A stretch of 64,000 bases of DNA from Sphingobium lignivorans (GTDB lineage Bacteria > Pseudomonadota > Alphaproteobacteria > Sphingomonadales > Sphingomonadaceae). Shown here piece after piece: positions 8,868-16,534 of this stretch. The notes beneath the pieces were generated by a model that saw only the letters and a program-made list of their open reading frames with translations, ran no database searches and had not been told where the DNA came from. Position 1 is the stretch's first letter. Every line of letters begins with the position of its first letter. The DNA is taken from the NCBI RefSeq assembly GCF_014203955.1, contig NZ_JACHKA010000001.1, positions 1,116,001-1,180,000 on the forward strand, given 5' to 3'. The translations under genes were made by a program, and so were the position numbers.

Positions 8868-9310
8868 AGAGGGAGGGCAGGATGAGCGCTTTGGCAAAAG
8901 CGGCTCGCGGCGTCGCTTCACCGTTGCTGGCGGCTGGTCTGCTCCTGGCGGCGATGAGCGGCTGTTCGGAAAAAGCGGCGGAGGCGCCGGCAAAGCCGAC
9001 GGGCCCCGCCATGATGCCGCAGTCGCAGGTGGTAATGTTCGGCGCCGGGTCCTCGCAGGAGGGCGAACGGCTATATGGCGAAAAATGCGCATTTTGCCAT
9101 GCCGGGCGCAACACCGGGACGATCATGCTTGGCCGTCGGCTGGATCCCGCTACCGCCGAACTGCACAAGCGCACGGACCTGCAGGCCGATTATGTGAAGG
9201 CGGTCGTCCGCAACGGGCTGGTCAACATGCCGCCGCTTTCCCGCGTGGAAGTGTCGGACGAGGAGTTGGACAGGATCGCGGCCAGGTTGGCGCGAAACGG
9301 GCGGAAATGA
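8864..9310 (+). CDS. c-type cytochrome subunit, possible lipoprotein
   Basis: A 148-residue exported monohaem cytochrome c. The haem-binding CAFCH motif is at about residue 76, and the likely axial methionine is in NMPPLSR about 50 residues later. The N-terminus has a hydrophobic stretch ending AAMSGCSEKA, which fits a lipoprotein signal with Cys at about residue 34; a normal signal peptide is the alternative. It overlaps the upstream flavoprotein gene by 4 bp and the next gene by 4 bp, so it is almost certainly the electron acceptor for that flavoprotein. Known PchC cytochromes are soluble and periplasmic, so a membrane-anchored form would be a variation. Confidence 0.88.
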   Translation: MKREGRMSALAKAARGVASPLLAAGLLLAAMSGCSEKAAEAPAKPTGPAMMPQSQVVMFGAGSSQEGERLYGEKCAFCHAGRNTGTIMLGRRLDPATAELHKRTDLQADYVKAVVRNGLVNMPPLSRVEVSDEELDRIAARLARNGRK

Positions 9311-9771
9311 TGTGGATCGACCGACGCAGATTGTTGCAGGGGCTCGCCGTGCTGCCGGTGCTCGGCGCGCCGGCGGCGGCTCTGCTCCAACCGCGACTTC
9401 GAGACGGTGCCGCGCCGCGGTTCATTGCCGATGCGCGGATGCCGGGCGCCCGGGCGCTGGCGGCAACGGCGGGGGGGCAGGGGCTCCCCTTCGCCGATCC
9501 GCAGGGCGAGATCGTGACCTATTTTCTGGGCGAAGGGGCGGCGTGGCTGCGGACGCCCGGGCCGATCGTCGGCCTCACCAGCTATACCGACATGATGCTC
9601 ATGCGCGATCTGGCGCGACAGGCGGGCAGGCCGCTGTATCACGCGGTGATCGATGACAAGGCCGGGGCTTCGGGGGGTGGGCTGGCGCCGGCTCAGGCCA
9701 GGCTGTTGGCGACATTGCGTGACGCCCCCGCCGCGCGCGGGCAGCCGCGCGCCTTCGTCTGGCTTGTCTGA
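9307..9771 (+). CDS. Small Tat-exported protein of unknown function
   Basis: A 154-residue protein not recognised as any family. The N-terminus has a twin-arginine signal (DRRRLLQGLAVLPVLG) ending near AAAL, so export in a folded state is likely. The mature part has no cysteine and no metal motif that I can see; it contains TYFLGEGAAWLRTPGPIVGL and a basic/alanine-rich C-terminus. It begins with an ATGA overlap on the cytochrome gene, which ties its translation to the flavoprotein-cytochrome pair and suggests a role in their assembly or activity in the periplasm. That role is inference. Confidence 0.75.
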   Translation: MMWIDRRRLLQGLAVLPVLGAPAAALLQPRLRDGAAPRFIADARMPGARALAATAGGQGLPFADPQGEIVTYFLGEGAAWLRTPGPIVGLTSYTDMMLMRDLARQAGRPLYHAVIDDKAGASGGGLAPAQARLLATLRDAPAARGQPRAFVWLV

Positions 9772-9804
9772 GGCTTGCGATTTTCCAGGGGAGGGTAGAA
9801 CAGG

Positions 9805-11418
9805 ATGGAAGCCGGGCGTTTTGATTTCATCATCGTGGGCGCGGGATCGGCGGGCGCGGCGCTTGCCAACCGGCTATCGGCTGATCCGGCCAACCGGGTC
9901 TTGCTTCTCGAGGCCGGCGGTGAAGCGAAGCATCCCTATGTGCAAATGCCGCTCGGCTTCCTTCAGGCGCTCCGTAACCCCGACCTGACCTGGCAGTTCG
10001 CGTCCGAGCCGGAAGCGGCGGTGGACGGAAAGGTCTTTCCCCTGCCGCGAGGGCGCCTGCTGGGCGGCTCCTCGTCGATCAACGGCATGGTGCATTTCCG
10101 CGGGCATCCCGCCGATTTCGACGATTGGGCCCGGCTGGGCTGCGAGGGGTGGGGCTATGAAGATGTGCTCCCTTACTTCAAGCGCTCGGAGGATCACTGG
10201 AGCGGCGGCAACGCGTGGCGCGGCAAGGGCGGCCCGATCAGCGTTGCGCCGGTCGATACCACCCGACTGATGGCGCAGGAGATCCGCGCCGCGGCGGCGC
10301 AGTGCGGCATTGGCTACAATCCCGATTATGACGGCGCGGACCACGAAGGCTGCGCCGACGTGCAGATCGCGATCCGGGATGGGCGGCGCTGCGGATCGGC
10401 GCGGGCCTATCTGGACGACATCCGGGGCAAGCGCGCCAATCTGTCCATCGCCACGCGCGCGCATGCGCGGCGCATCCTGTTCGAGGGGCGGCGGGCCATC
10501 GGTGTGGAATATGAAGCGGGCGGCGAGATCCAGATCGCGCACGCGGGCCGCGAAGTGGTCCTGAGCGCGGGAACCTATGGCTCGCCGCATCTGCTGATGC
10601 TCTCCGGCATCGGCGATGGCGCGGACCTTCGGGCGCATGGCATTGATGTCGTGCTGTCGCTGCCCGGCGTCGGGCGCAATCTCCAGGAGCATGTCCGCCT
10701 CGCGCATCAGTATGATGCAACGCCGCCCTACAGTTTCGCGAAGGAACTGCGCTTTGACCGCGCTGCCATGTCCTTCCTGCGCTGGTATCTTTTCGGGACG
10801 GGCACCTTCGCCAATCAGATCGCCTCGGCTTGCATTCTCGCCCGCTCGCAAAAGGGGCTGGACCGGCCGGATCTGCAGATCATGGTCAGCCCGGTGCGGG
10901 TGGACGCGAATATCTGGTTTCCCGGATTCAAGGCACCCAAGAAGGACTGCTTTTACAACGGCATTTGCTTGCTGCGGCCGCAAAGCCGCGGGCAGGTGAG
11001 CTTGCGCGATGCCAGCCCTCACAGCAAGCCGCGCATCGAGCTCAATCTCCTGCAGCATCCCGACGACTGGGCAACGCTCAAGAAGGGCCTGGCGCTATCC
11101 CGCCGCATCTACGCGCAGGGCCCGATATCCCGCTATATTGATCGCGAGACGCTGCCGGGGCCGGACGTGCAGACGGAGACGCAGCTTGACGCGATGAAAG
11201 CGGAGCTGACCGGCGTGGTCCATCATCCGGTCGGCACCTGCGCGATGGGGCGCGGGCCGGACGCGGTGGTCGATCCCCGATTGCGCGTTCGCGGCATTGA
11301 GGGGCTGCGTGTCGCCGACGCCTCCATCATGCCGCTGCTTGTGGGCGCCAATACCAATGCCGCCGCCGTGATGATCGGTGAGAAGGCGGCCGATCTCATT
11401 CTTCATAAAACCGCCTGA
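9805..11418 (+). CDS. GMC-family FAD alcohol dehydrogenase/oxidase
   Basis: A 537-residue glucose-methanol-choline oxidoreductase. The FAD dinucleotide fold is at residues 6-35 (FIIVGAGSAGAALANRLS, LLLEAG). GMC signature 1 is around RGRLLGGSSSINGMVHFRG, signature 2 is near LSAGTYGSPHLLMLSGIG, and the catalytic histidine region is GVVHHPVGTCAMG, followed by NTNAAAVMIGEKAA. There is no signal peptide. The start ATG 9805 has AGGGGAGGG upstream. Lying between a side-chain hydroxylase and an aldehyde dehydrogenase, it probably oxidises an alcohol intermediate to the aldehyde; the substrate is inferred, not shown. Confidence 0.92.
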   Translation: MEAGRFDFIIVGAGSAGAALANRLSADPANRVLLLEAGGEAKHPYVQMPLGFLQALRNPDLTWQFASEPEAAVDGKVFPLPRGRLLGGSSSINGMVHFRGHPADFDDWARLGCEGWGYEDVLPYFKRSEDHWSGGNAWRGKGGPISVAPVDTTRLMAQEIRAAAAQCGIGYNPDYDGADHEGCADVQIAIRDGRRCGSARAYLDDIRGKRANLSIATRAHARRILFEGRRAIGVEYEAGGEIQIAHAGREVVLSAGTYGSPHLLMLSGIGDGADLRAHGIDVVLSLPGVGRNLQEHVRLAHQYDATPPYSFAKELRFDRAAMSFLRWYLFGTGTFANQIASACILARSQKGLDRPDLQIMVSPVRVDANIWFPGFKAPKKDCFYNGICLLRPQSRGQVSLRDASPHSKPRIELNLLQHPDDWATLKKGLALSRRIYAQGPISRYIDRETLPGPDVQTETQLDAMKAELTGVVHHPVGTCAMGRGPDAVVDPRLRVRGIEGLRVADASIMPLLVGANTNAAAVMIGEKAADLILHKTA

Positions 11419-11428
11419 GGACCCATCC

Positions 11429-12926
11429 ATGGCCGACGCCGAAGCGCCCCGCGACATCCTGTTCGATCGTGCCCGCGCGCGCATTGCCGGACTGAACCGG
11501 CATTTCATCGCCGGGCACTGGCAGGCGCAGCAGGACGGCACACGCATCCCTGTCCTCAATCCCGCCGACGAGCGGCAGATCGGCGAGATCGCCGCCGGAA
11601 CCGCGCATGAAGTGGATGCCGCGGTGAGCGCCGCGCGCGCGGCCTTCGATCATCCCGGCTGGCGTGCCATGTCCGCCGCCCGGCGCGAGCAGTTGCTCCT
11701 CCATCTGGCCGATCTCGTCGAGCGGCAGGCGGACGAGATCGCTGCCATGGAGACGCTCGACAATGGCATGCCCTTTGCGCACGCGCGCGGCGCGGTGGCG
11801 GGCGCCGTAAGCGCCATCCGCTACAACGCCGGCTGGGTGCGGCGGCTCGGTGGGGAGACCGTGCCCGTCTCCGTTCCGGGCGACTGGCATGGCTATACGA
11901 CGCGCGATCCGCTGGGCGTCGCCGCGCTCATCGTGCCCTGGAATGCGCCGTTCGCGATCACCTGTTCGAAAGTGTCTGCCGCGCTGGCGGCCGGCTGCAC
12001 CGTCGTCCTCAAGCCTGCCGAACTGGCGCCCATGACCGGACTGCGGCTTGCCGAACTGGTCGCGGAAGCAGGTTTTCCGGACGGGAGCGTCAACGTCGTC
12101 ACGGGGCTTGGTTCGGTCGCGGGTGCTGCATTGGTCTCCCATCCCGATGTAGACAAGATATCCTTCACCGGATCGACCGCCACCGGTCAGGGCATCCTGC
12201 GCGCAAGCATCACGGACTTGCGGCGCGTGTCGCTGGAACTGGGGGGGAAGTCCGCCGTGCTGGTGATGGAAGACGCCGATCTCCGCAAGGCCGTGCCGGG
12301 AGTCGCCATGGGCATTTTCGGCAATAGCGGTCAGGTTTGCGCTGCAGGGTCCCGGCTGTTCGTGGCCGATGCCATCTATGAGCCCTTCATGACAGCGCTC
12401 GTCGATTTCGCGCGTGGGCTGAGGGTCGGGCCGGGTATGGCCGAGGGCGTGGCAATGGGACCGCTCATTTCAGCGCAACAGCGTGACCGGGTGCTCGGCT
12501 ACATCGAGGCCGGCAAACGCGAGGGCGCCGCGTTGGCCTTGGGTGGCGACTGCCCGGACGGGCCCGGCTATTTCGTTAACCCGACCATCTTCGTGGAAGC
12601 GCGGGCCGGGCATGAGCATCGTTCGCGAGGAGATTTTCGGGCCGGTCCTGAGTGTCATGCGCTTTGGCGATGCGGACCTCGACGCGCTAGCTCGCGCCGC
12701 GAACGACAGCGTCTATGGGCTTTCCGCCTATGTCTGGACGCGCGATCTGGCGGCGACCCATGGCCTCGCGAAGCGGCTGCGTGCCGGATCGGTGAAAGTG
12801 AACGGGGCTGGGATGGAGTTCGCCTTGCCGTTCGGCGGCTTCCGCCAGTCCGGACTGGGTCGCGAAAATGGCCGCTATGGCGTGGAAGCGTTCACCGAGA
12901 CCAAGGCGGTGATGATCGATTACTGA
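11429..12926 (+). CDS. NAD(P)-dependent aldehyde dehydrogenase, frame-shifted near the C-terminus
   Basis: An aldehyde dehydrogenase of about 498 residues after correction. It shows the cofactor-binding PWNAPFAI, the FTGSTATGQGI loop, the general-base glutamate in LELGGKS and the catalytic cysteine in GNSGQVCAAGSR. The first frame is normal up to NPTIFVEAR (about 12604) and then turns to nonsense, running to 12952. The conserved C-terminus (MSIVREEIFGPVLSVMRF to AFTETKAVMIDY, stop 12926) is one base out of register. Removing one G from the run at 12603-12605 gives EARPGMSIVREEIFGP, the normal family sequence. Either a real mutation or a sequence error. It is 10 bp after the GMC gene and probably completes oxidation to the acid. 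Confidence 0.88.
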
Positions 12927-13458
12927 AGCGGGAGCCAAGTCTCTCTGCGTAGAACGATCGGCTCCCCAACGCCCACGGGTGAACCACACGCCTTGCCGCC
13001 TGCGATAATCGCCGGGCCTGTTGCTCAATGACGCCGGAGGCTGTAGGGCCCGGGCAAGGCGTGTTCGCCTCCCCACGCTGCCAAACGCCTGAACAAGGCG
13101 AGGTGACAGGGTTCGACGCGCCGTTTCCGGGGTCGATGAGCCGCCCATTGGCGGATGATGGCAAGTCATCGGATCGGAGAGGTGTTCACGAAGGTCGGCG
13201 GGCCGCTGCAAGCGAGCTCGTATCCAGGGTGAAACGCCACTGACTGTCAGTGAGTTTTTTGACGTCGTCGACCCGGGTTATCATGTATCAAGGAGAGGGC
13301 GTTGCGCCGGCGAGGTTCATTCAGGGCCTAGCAGGATGCAGCGATCGGCGCACCGTATATGGCGGGCAGGACATCCCGAGGGGAGCCTGCGGAACGATAA
13401 GCCATGCGGTGCGTATGTTGCGGTGCGGTGGGTCGCATCACTGATCCGCAAAATTGGA
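12927..13458. other. Stretch without a recognised gene
   Basis: About 530 bp between the aldehyde dehydrogenase and the recombinase. Short open frames are present on both strands, but none has a ribosome-binding site together with a recognisable product. GC content falls from left to right toward the recombinase. It may hold remnants of an older insertion, but I could not match any to a family. Confidence 0.5.
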
Positions 13459-14364
13459 TCATATCGTGCTGCTTATGGAGTAAGAAGTTGATATATTTCG
13501 TTTTTCTGTGTTACAGTTTAGCCAAAAGTGTAACAGGCAACAAGACGGAATTGCTCCAGATTGCTCTCTATGCCTGATCGCCGTTGCGAATTTGCCTGAT
13601 CCGCTCGGCGGGCAGGCCAGTTCACTGGTCGACCCCTTGCCCCCAACGCATGAACCAACATCCTGATAAGGCATGAGGAAATGGGGCGTAAGGCGCACGC
13701 TCGCCGGAGTCTCAATACCCGCTGGCGTTGCTTGCACCGTACCCCGTATTACCGACCGTTTCGGACCAGATTGTCCATGCCTGACGCCGCGTTCTGACCG
13801 CCCCGACCACAAACGGGAGGCCAGTTCACGCTCTTCCGGGCCCGTGGCGTTGGTATAGATCGCAGTGGTCTTGATATCGGCGTGACCCAGCCAGCGTTGT
13901 ACAAGATTCAATGGAACGTCCGACTGGATGGCGCGAACCGCGAAACCATGACGAAGGCCCTTGGGTGTCGCGAAACTCCCGGCAATACCGGCTTCCCGCA
14001 TGATTTGGCAGACATGGCGATACGCCGTCATTCGCGACCAGGGCCAAAGTCTTGGACGTTCCAGGACACCCTGTTTCATCCAGTTGTTCAGACTGACAAG
14101 CAATTCCGTCGGCAGGGGAATGGCCCTGTAAACGCGCTTCTGCCTCTTCTTGAGGCAGCGGATGATGACTTGCTTGGATTCGAAGTCAATGCTTTGATCT
14201 GTAAGGGAAAGCGCTTCAGATATTCGGCAACCGGTGATCGCCAGTATCCAGCAGAAAGCATATGTAGACGCGGAATGTCTTTTAGCCGACCTCAAAAATG
14301 CCTTTATCTCGTTATGTGTTAAATATTTTCTCTGACCATCATTGCTATAAACTGTCCAAGACAT
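13459..14364 (-). CDS. Tyrosine recombinase/integrase, catalytic domain only plus odd tail
   Basis: A 301-residue frame whose first ~185 residues are the catalytic domain of a tyrosine recombinase: Arg47 in ITGCRISEAL, lysine-rich LKKRQKR near residue 73, KGLRHGFAV (Arg138, His139), GHADIKTT (His161) and the nucleophile Tyr170 in TAIYTN. The usual N-terminal SAM-like DNA-binding domain is missing. The last ~110 residues match nothing I know and run through the left inverted repeat at 13509-13535, so the C-terminus may be a read-through into flanking DNA. Base composition is visibly AT-richer than both neighbours, a sign of transfer. With the paired 27-bp repeats it forms a self-contained element of about 0.95 kb. 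Confidence 0.85.
   Translation of the reverse strand: MSWTVYSNDGQRKYLTHNEIKAFLRSAKRHSASTYAFCWILAITGCRISEALSLTDQSIDFESKQVIIRCLKKRQKRVYRAIPLPTELLVSLNNWMKQGVLERPRLWPWSRMTAYRHVCQIMREAGIAGSFATPKGLRHGFAVRAIQSDVPLNLVQRWLGHADIKTTAIYTNATGPEERELASRLWSGRSERGVRHGQSGPKRSVIRGTVQATPAGIETPASVRLTPHFLMPYQDVGSCVGGKGSTSELACPPSGSGKFATAIRHREQSGAIPSCCLLHFWLNCNTEKRNISTSYSISSTI
13509..13535 (+). repeat. Left 27-bp recombinase-site-like inverted repeat
   Basis: A 27-bp sequence, present in perfect inverted copy at 14438-14464. Each copy is itself a near-palindrome: 11-bp arms that start TGTTACA and end TGTAACA, with one mismatched pair, around an asymmetric 5-bp centre (AGCCA here). That is the layout of a tyrosine-recombinase core site such as dif. 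It lies inside the 3' part of the recombinase frame. Confidence 0.85.
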
Positions 14365-14437
14365 ACCCGAAAACCTTTTCCTATTAATTCTGCGACGCCG
14401 AAATTTTGGCGAGTTATGAAGGTTTGTCGGGAAGTGA

Positions 14438-14464
14438 TGTTACACTTTTGGCTAAACTGTAACA
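14438..14464 (-). repeat. Right 27-bp recombinase-site-like inverted repeat
   Basis: The exact reverse complement of 13509-13535 (centre TGGCT on this strand). It ends 39 bp before the start codon of the EAL-domain gene, so any recombination between the two copies would replace the DNA immediately upstream of that gene's leader. Confidence 0.85.
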
Positions 14465-14503
14465 GACTCATCAATGGAGATGGATCGAATCTGGAGGCAA
14501 TTG

Positions 14504-15910
14504 ATGCCCGGTGCGATCAGGAGATATGGCGAGCCCGGACTGGATAATGTCCGTCTTCTTCGCCGTGGCACGGTGTGTAGCGATAAAGAGGTGGCACGTT
14601 TCACGTTGCGGGCCGACAATTTCACCCAGGTCCGGCTTGCTTATGGTGAGGAAGCGGCGGCTCTAGCACTGGACGAGCTTGCGGGGCGCGTGAACCGGCT
14701 GCTGCGGGGGAGCGGCAGCGCGACGCCGGAACTTGACGGGCGGGTCGATTGCCGGCTCTCCAGCCTTGCGGCGATGGAAGATGCCGCGTCTGCGGACGCG
14801 TGCCGGTCCTGGCTCTGGTCCCTCTGCGCCGCCATGTCATGCCTGCCCGTGGAGGCGGGTGAGGGCAGCGTCCTCCTGTTGCTCTCGGGCGCCTGGGACC
14901 TGCCACCGCCTTCCGTCGCGCCGGAGGAGCTACGCGGCATCGCTCCCTGGCAGCATGAAACCGTCGCAGGCGATGCCGATCGCGCGCCGGGTTCCCGGGC
15001 CGAGCGCTACCGCGCGGACATGGCGCTCGCGGCGGACTTGATGAGTGCGATTTCGCCCGATGCGGCGGCCCGGCCGGACGCGGACCGTCTCCTGCTGCTT
15101 TGGCAGCCGGTCCGCGACGCGCGGGAGCCGGAGGACAGTCTCTATTATGAAGCGCTGTTGCGCGTCGTCGACCGGGATGGCGAGAGGTTGTCGCCCCAGT
15201 CGACCCTTGGCGCTTTCGAGCGGCTGGGCCTCTCGCGGGTCCTGGATCATCACATTGTCTCCCGCGTGCTCACCGAGCTGGAGCTGGATCCCGACGTCCG
15301 TCTCGGGGTGAACATCTCCGCCTACAGCGCGCGCCGTGACCCCTGGTGGGACGACGTGGCACGGCGGCTGCGGGCGATGCCCTCCGTGGCGCGGCGACTT
15401 ACCATAGAGATCACCGAGACAGCGGCCCTGCCGGATATTTCGGCTGCGGTGCGCTTCGTCACGTGCATGAAGCGGCTCGGCTGCCATATCGCGCTCGACG
15501 ATTTCGGCGCGGGCTATGCGTCGATCCGGCATCTGCTCGCGCTCGCGCCGGATGTCGTGAAGATCGACCGGGCATTCCTGCAAAGGGCGACCCTCGATGA
15601 TCGGGGACGGGGCGTCTTCACGCATCTTGCCGGTCTTGCCGCGTCCCTCGCACCGACCGTCATCGCCGAGGGTGTGGAAACGGAGGATCAGGCGGCGTTG
15701 TGCCGGTCCCTGGGCATCGACTGGCAGCAGGGTTATCTCTGGGGTCGGCCGAGCGCGGGGCGCGTCTGGCGGGTTGCGGGCGACTGGAGAAGTGCTGCGG
15801 TGCTCGCGCGCCCCAATGCTGCTCACTTCTCCGTAGCGCCTCCCGCGATGCTGCCGGGCGCGTCGCCTGTTTCGGCGGCCTTCATCGGCCCTGCCGGAGC
15901 GGGCGCGTGA
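14504..15910 (+). CDS. EAL-domain cyclic-di-GMP phosphodiesterase
   Basis: A 468-residue protein. The N-terminal ~200 residues resemble a degenerate GGDEF-like or sensory region without a GGDEF motif. The EAL domain occupies about residues 195-430: YYEALLRVV, LGVNISAY, LTIEITETA, ALDDFGAGYAS, VVKIDRAFL, VIAEGVETEDQAA and QQGYLWGRP. All the usual metal- and substrate-binding acidic residues and the catalytic Lys/Glu appear present, so hydrolysis of c-di-GMP to pGpG is likely. There is no membrane segment, so it is cytoplasmic. ATG 14504 is preceded by GGAGG at 14493-14497; an earlier in-frame ATG at 14474 has no such site. It directly precedes the adhesin locus, which suggests control of adhesin production or release. 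Confidence 0.9.
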   Translation: MPGAIRRYGEPGLDNVRLLRRGTVCSDKEVARFTLRADNFTQVRLAYGEEAAALALDELAGRVNRLLRGSGSATPELDGRVDCRLSSLAAMEDAASADACRSWLWSLCAAMSCLPVEAGEGSVLLLLSGAWDLPPPSVAPEELRGIAPWQHETVAGDADRAPGSRAERYRADMALAADLMSAISPDAAARPDADRLLLLWQPVRDAREPEDSLYYEALLRVVDRDGERLSPQSTLGAFERLGLSRVLDHHIVSRVLTELELDPDVRLGVNISAYSARRDPWWDDVARRLRAMPSVARRLTIEITETAALPDISAAVRFVTCMKRLGCHIALDDFGAGYASIRHLLALAPDVVKIDRAFLQRATLDDRGRGVFTHLAGLAASLAPTVIAEGVETEDQAALCRSLGIDWQQGYLWGRPSAGRVWRVAGDWRSAAVLARPNAAHFSVAPPAMLPGASPVSAAFIGPAGAGA

Positions 15911-16083
15911 AGATGGGGCCGCAGGGCATTGGCGCGCCGGTCGCGCCGGCGGCGGCGTCCCCAGCGGGTGACGAGCTTGCGGAAGACTGGCCGGATGGCG
16001 CCGGCTTCTTTCGCGGTTTCATTCTGGCCTTGCCGCCGGCTGGCCTGCTCTGGTGGGGTATCATGAAGCTGATTGCACCGTGA
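15907..16083 (+). CDS. Small single-span membrane protein
   Basis: A 58-residue frame starting with GTG that overlaps the EAL stop by 4 bp (GTGA); an ATG at 15913 is an alternative. The first half is Ala/Pro-rich and acidic (DELAEDWPDGAGF), and the second is a hydrophobic segment (GFILALPPAGLLWWGIM). I do not recognise a family. Tight coupling to the phosphodiesterase gene suggests it is real and may help place that protein at the membrane, which is a guess. Confidence 0.5.
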   Translation: MKMGPQGIGAPVAPAAASPAGDELAEDWPDGAGFFRGFILALPPAGLLWWGIMKLIAP

Positions 16084-16534
16084 AGGATCGGGTGGGGCCG
16101 ATCATCGCAGGCGCACCGAGACCGAGGGTTCAGGCCCGGGTGGGGAAGGCTGCGCAGCGTGAAAATAAAGGGCATGCAGCCATGCAGCCCATGGAAATTC
16201 GATGTTCCTTCGGGGCGCCCCGAAGGCAACGGGGAAGCGGCGATCACCCAACCTCCCACTTGGGCCGCCGCTTCCCATCCCTTGCGCGCTCCGGTGTCCC
16301 GCCGGGATGCGTATCCGCGCGTCCGGTCGGCCATCGGCGCCCTTCGGAGGCGACGACCCGGGGGGACAGAGGCGTGATGCTCCTATCTCCAGCCCAATCA
16401 ACGGGTGCATCACGTCTCGCCTCCGCGGTCGGCGGGGGCAGCGGGAATTGGTCCAAACTGGCGCGGTCTGCGGCCGTGGCCACCCATCGATCTGGTACAG
16501 CGCTGTCCGATCCCGGGAATTTCGGAGGGGGATA
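16084..16534. other. Leader region before tpsB with two dyads
   Basis: About 450 bp with no convincing gene. It contains a perfect 20-bp palindrome at 16207-16226 (CCTTCGGGGC and its complement). It also contains a longer imperfect hairpin at 16369-16423, with GAGGCG/CGCCTC and TGATGC/GCATCA paired around an inner CCC/GGG stem and a 5-nt bulge. The second could form in the leader RNA of the tpsB-tpsA operon. I matched it to no riboswitch class. Confidence 0.5.

Noticed and set aside
13509..14464. Interpretation of the 27-bp repeats as ends of a DDE-type insertion sequence
   Set aside because: No DDE transposase is encoded between them and no flanking target duplication is evident; the only enzyme is a tyrosine recombinase.
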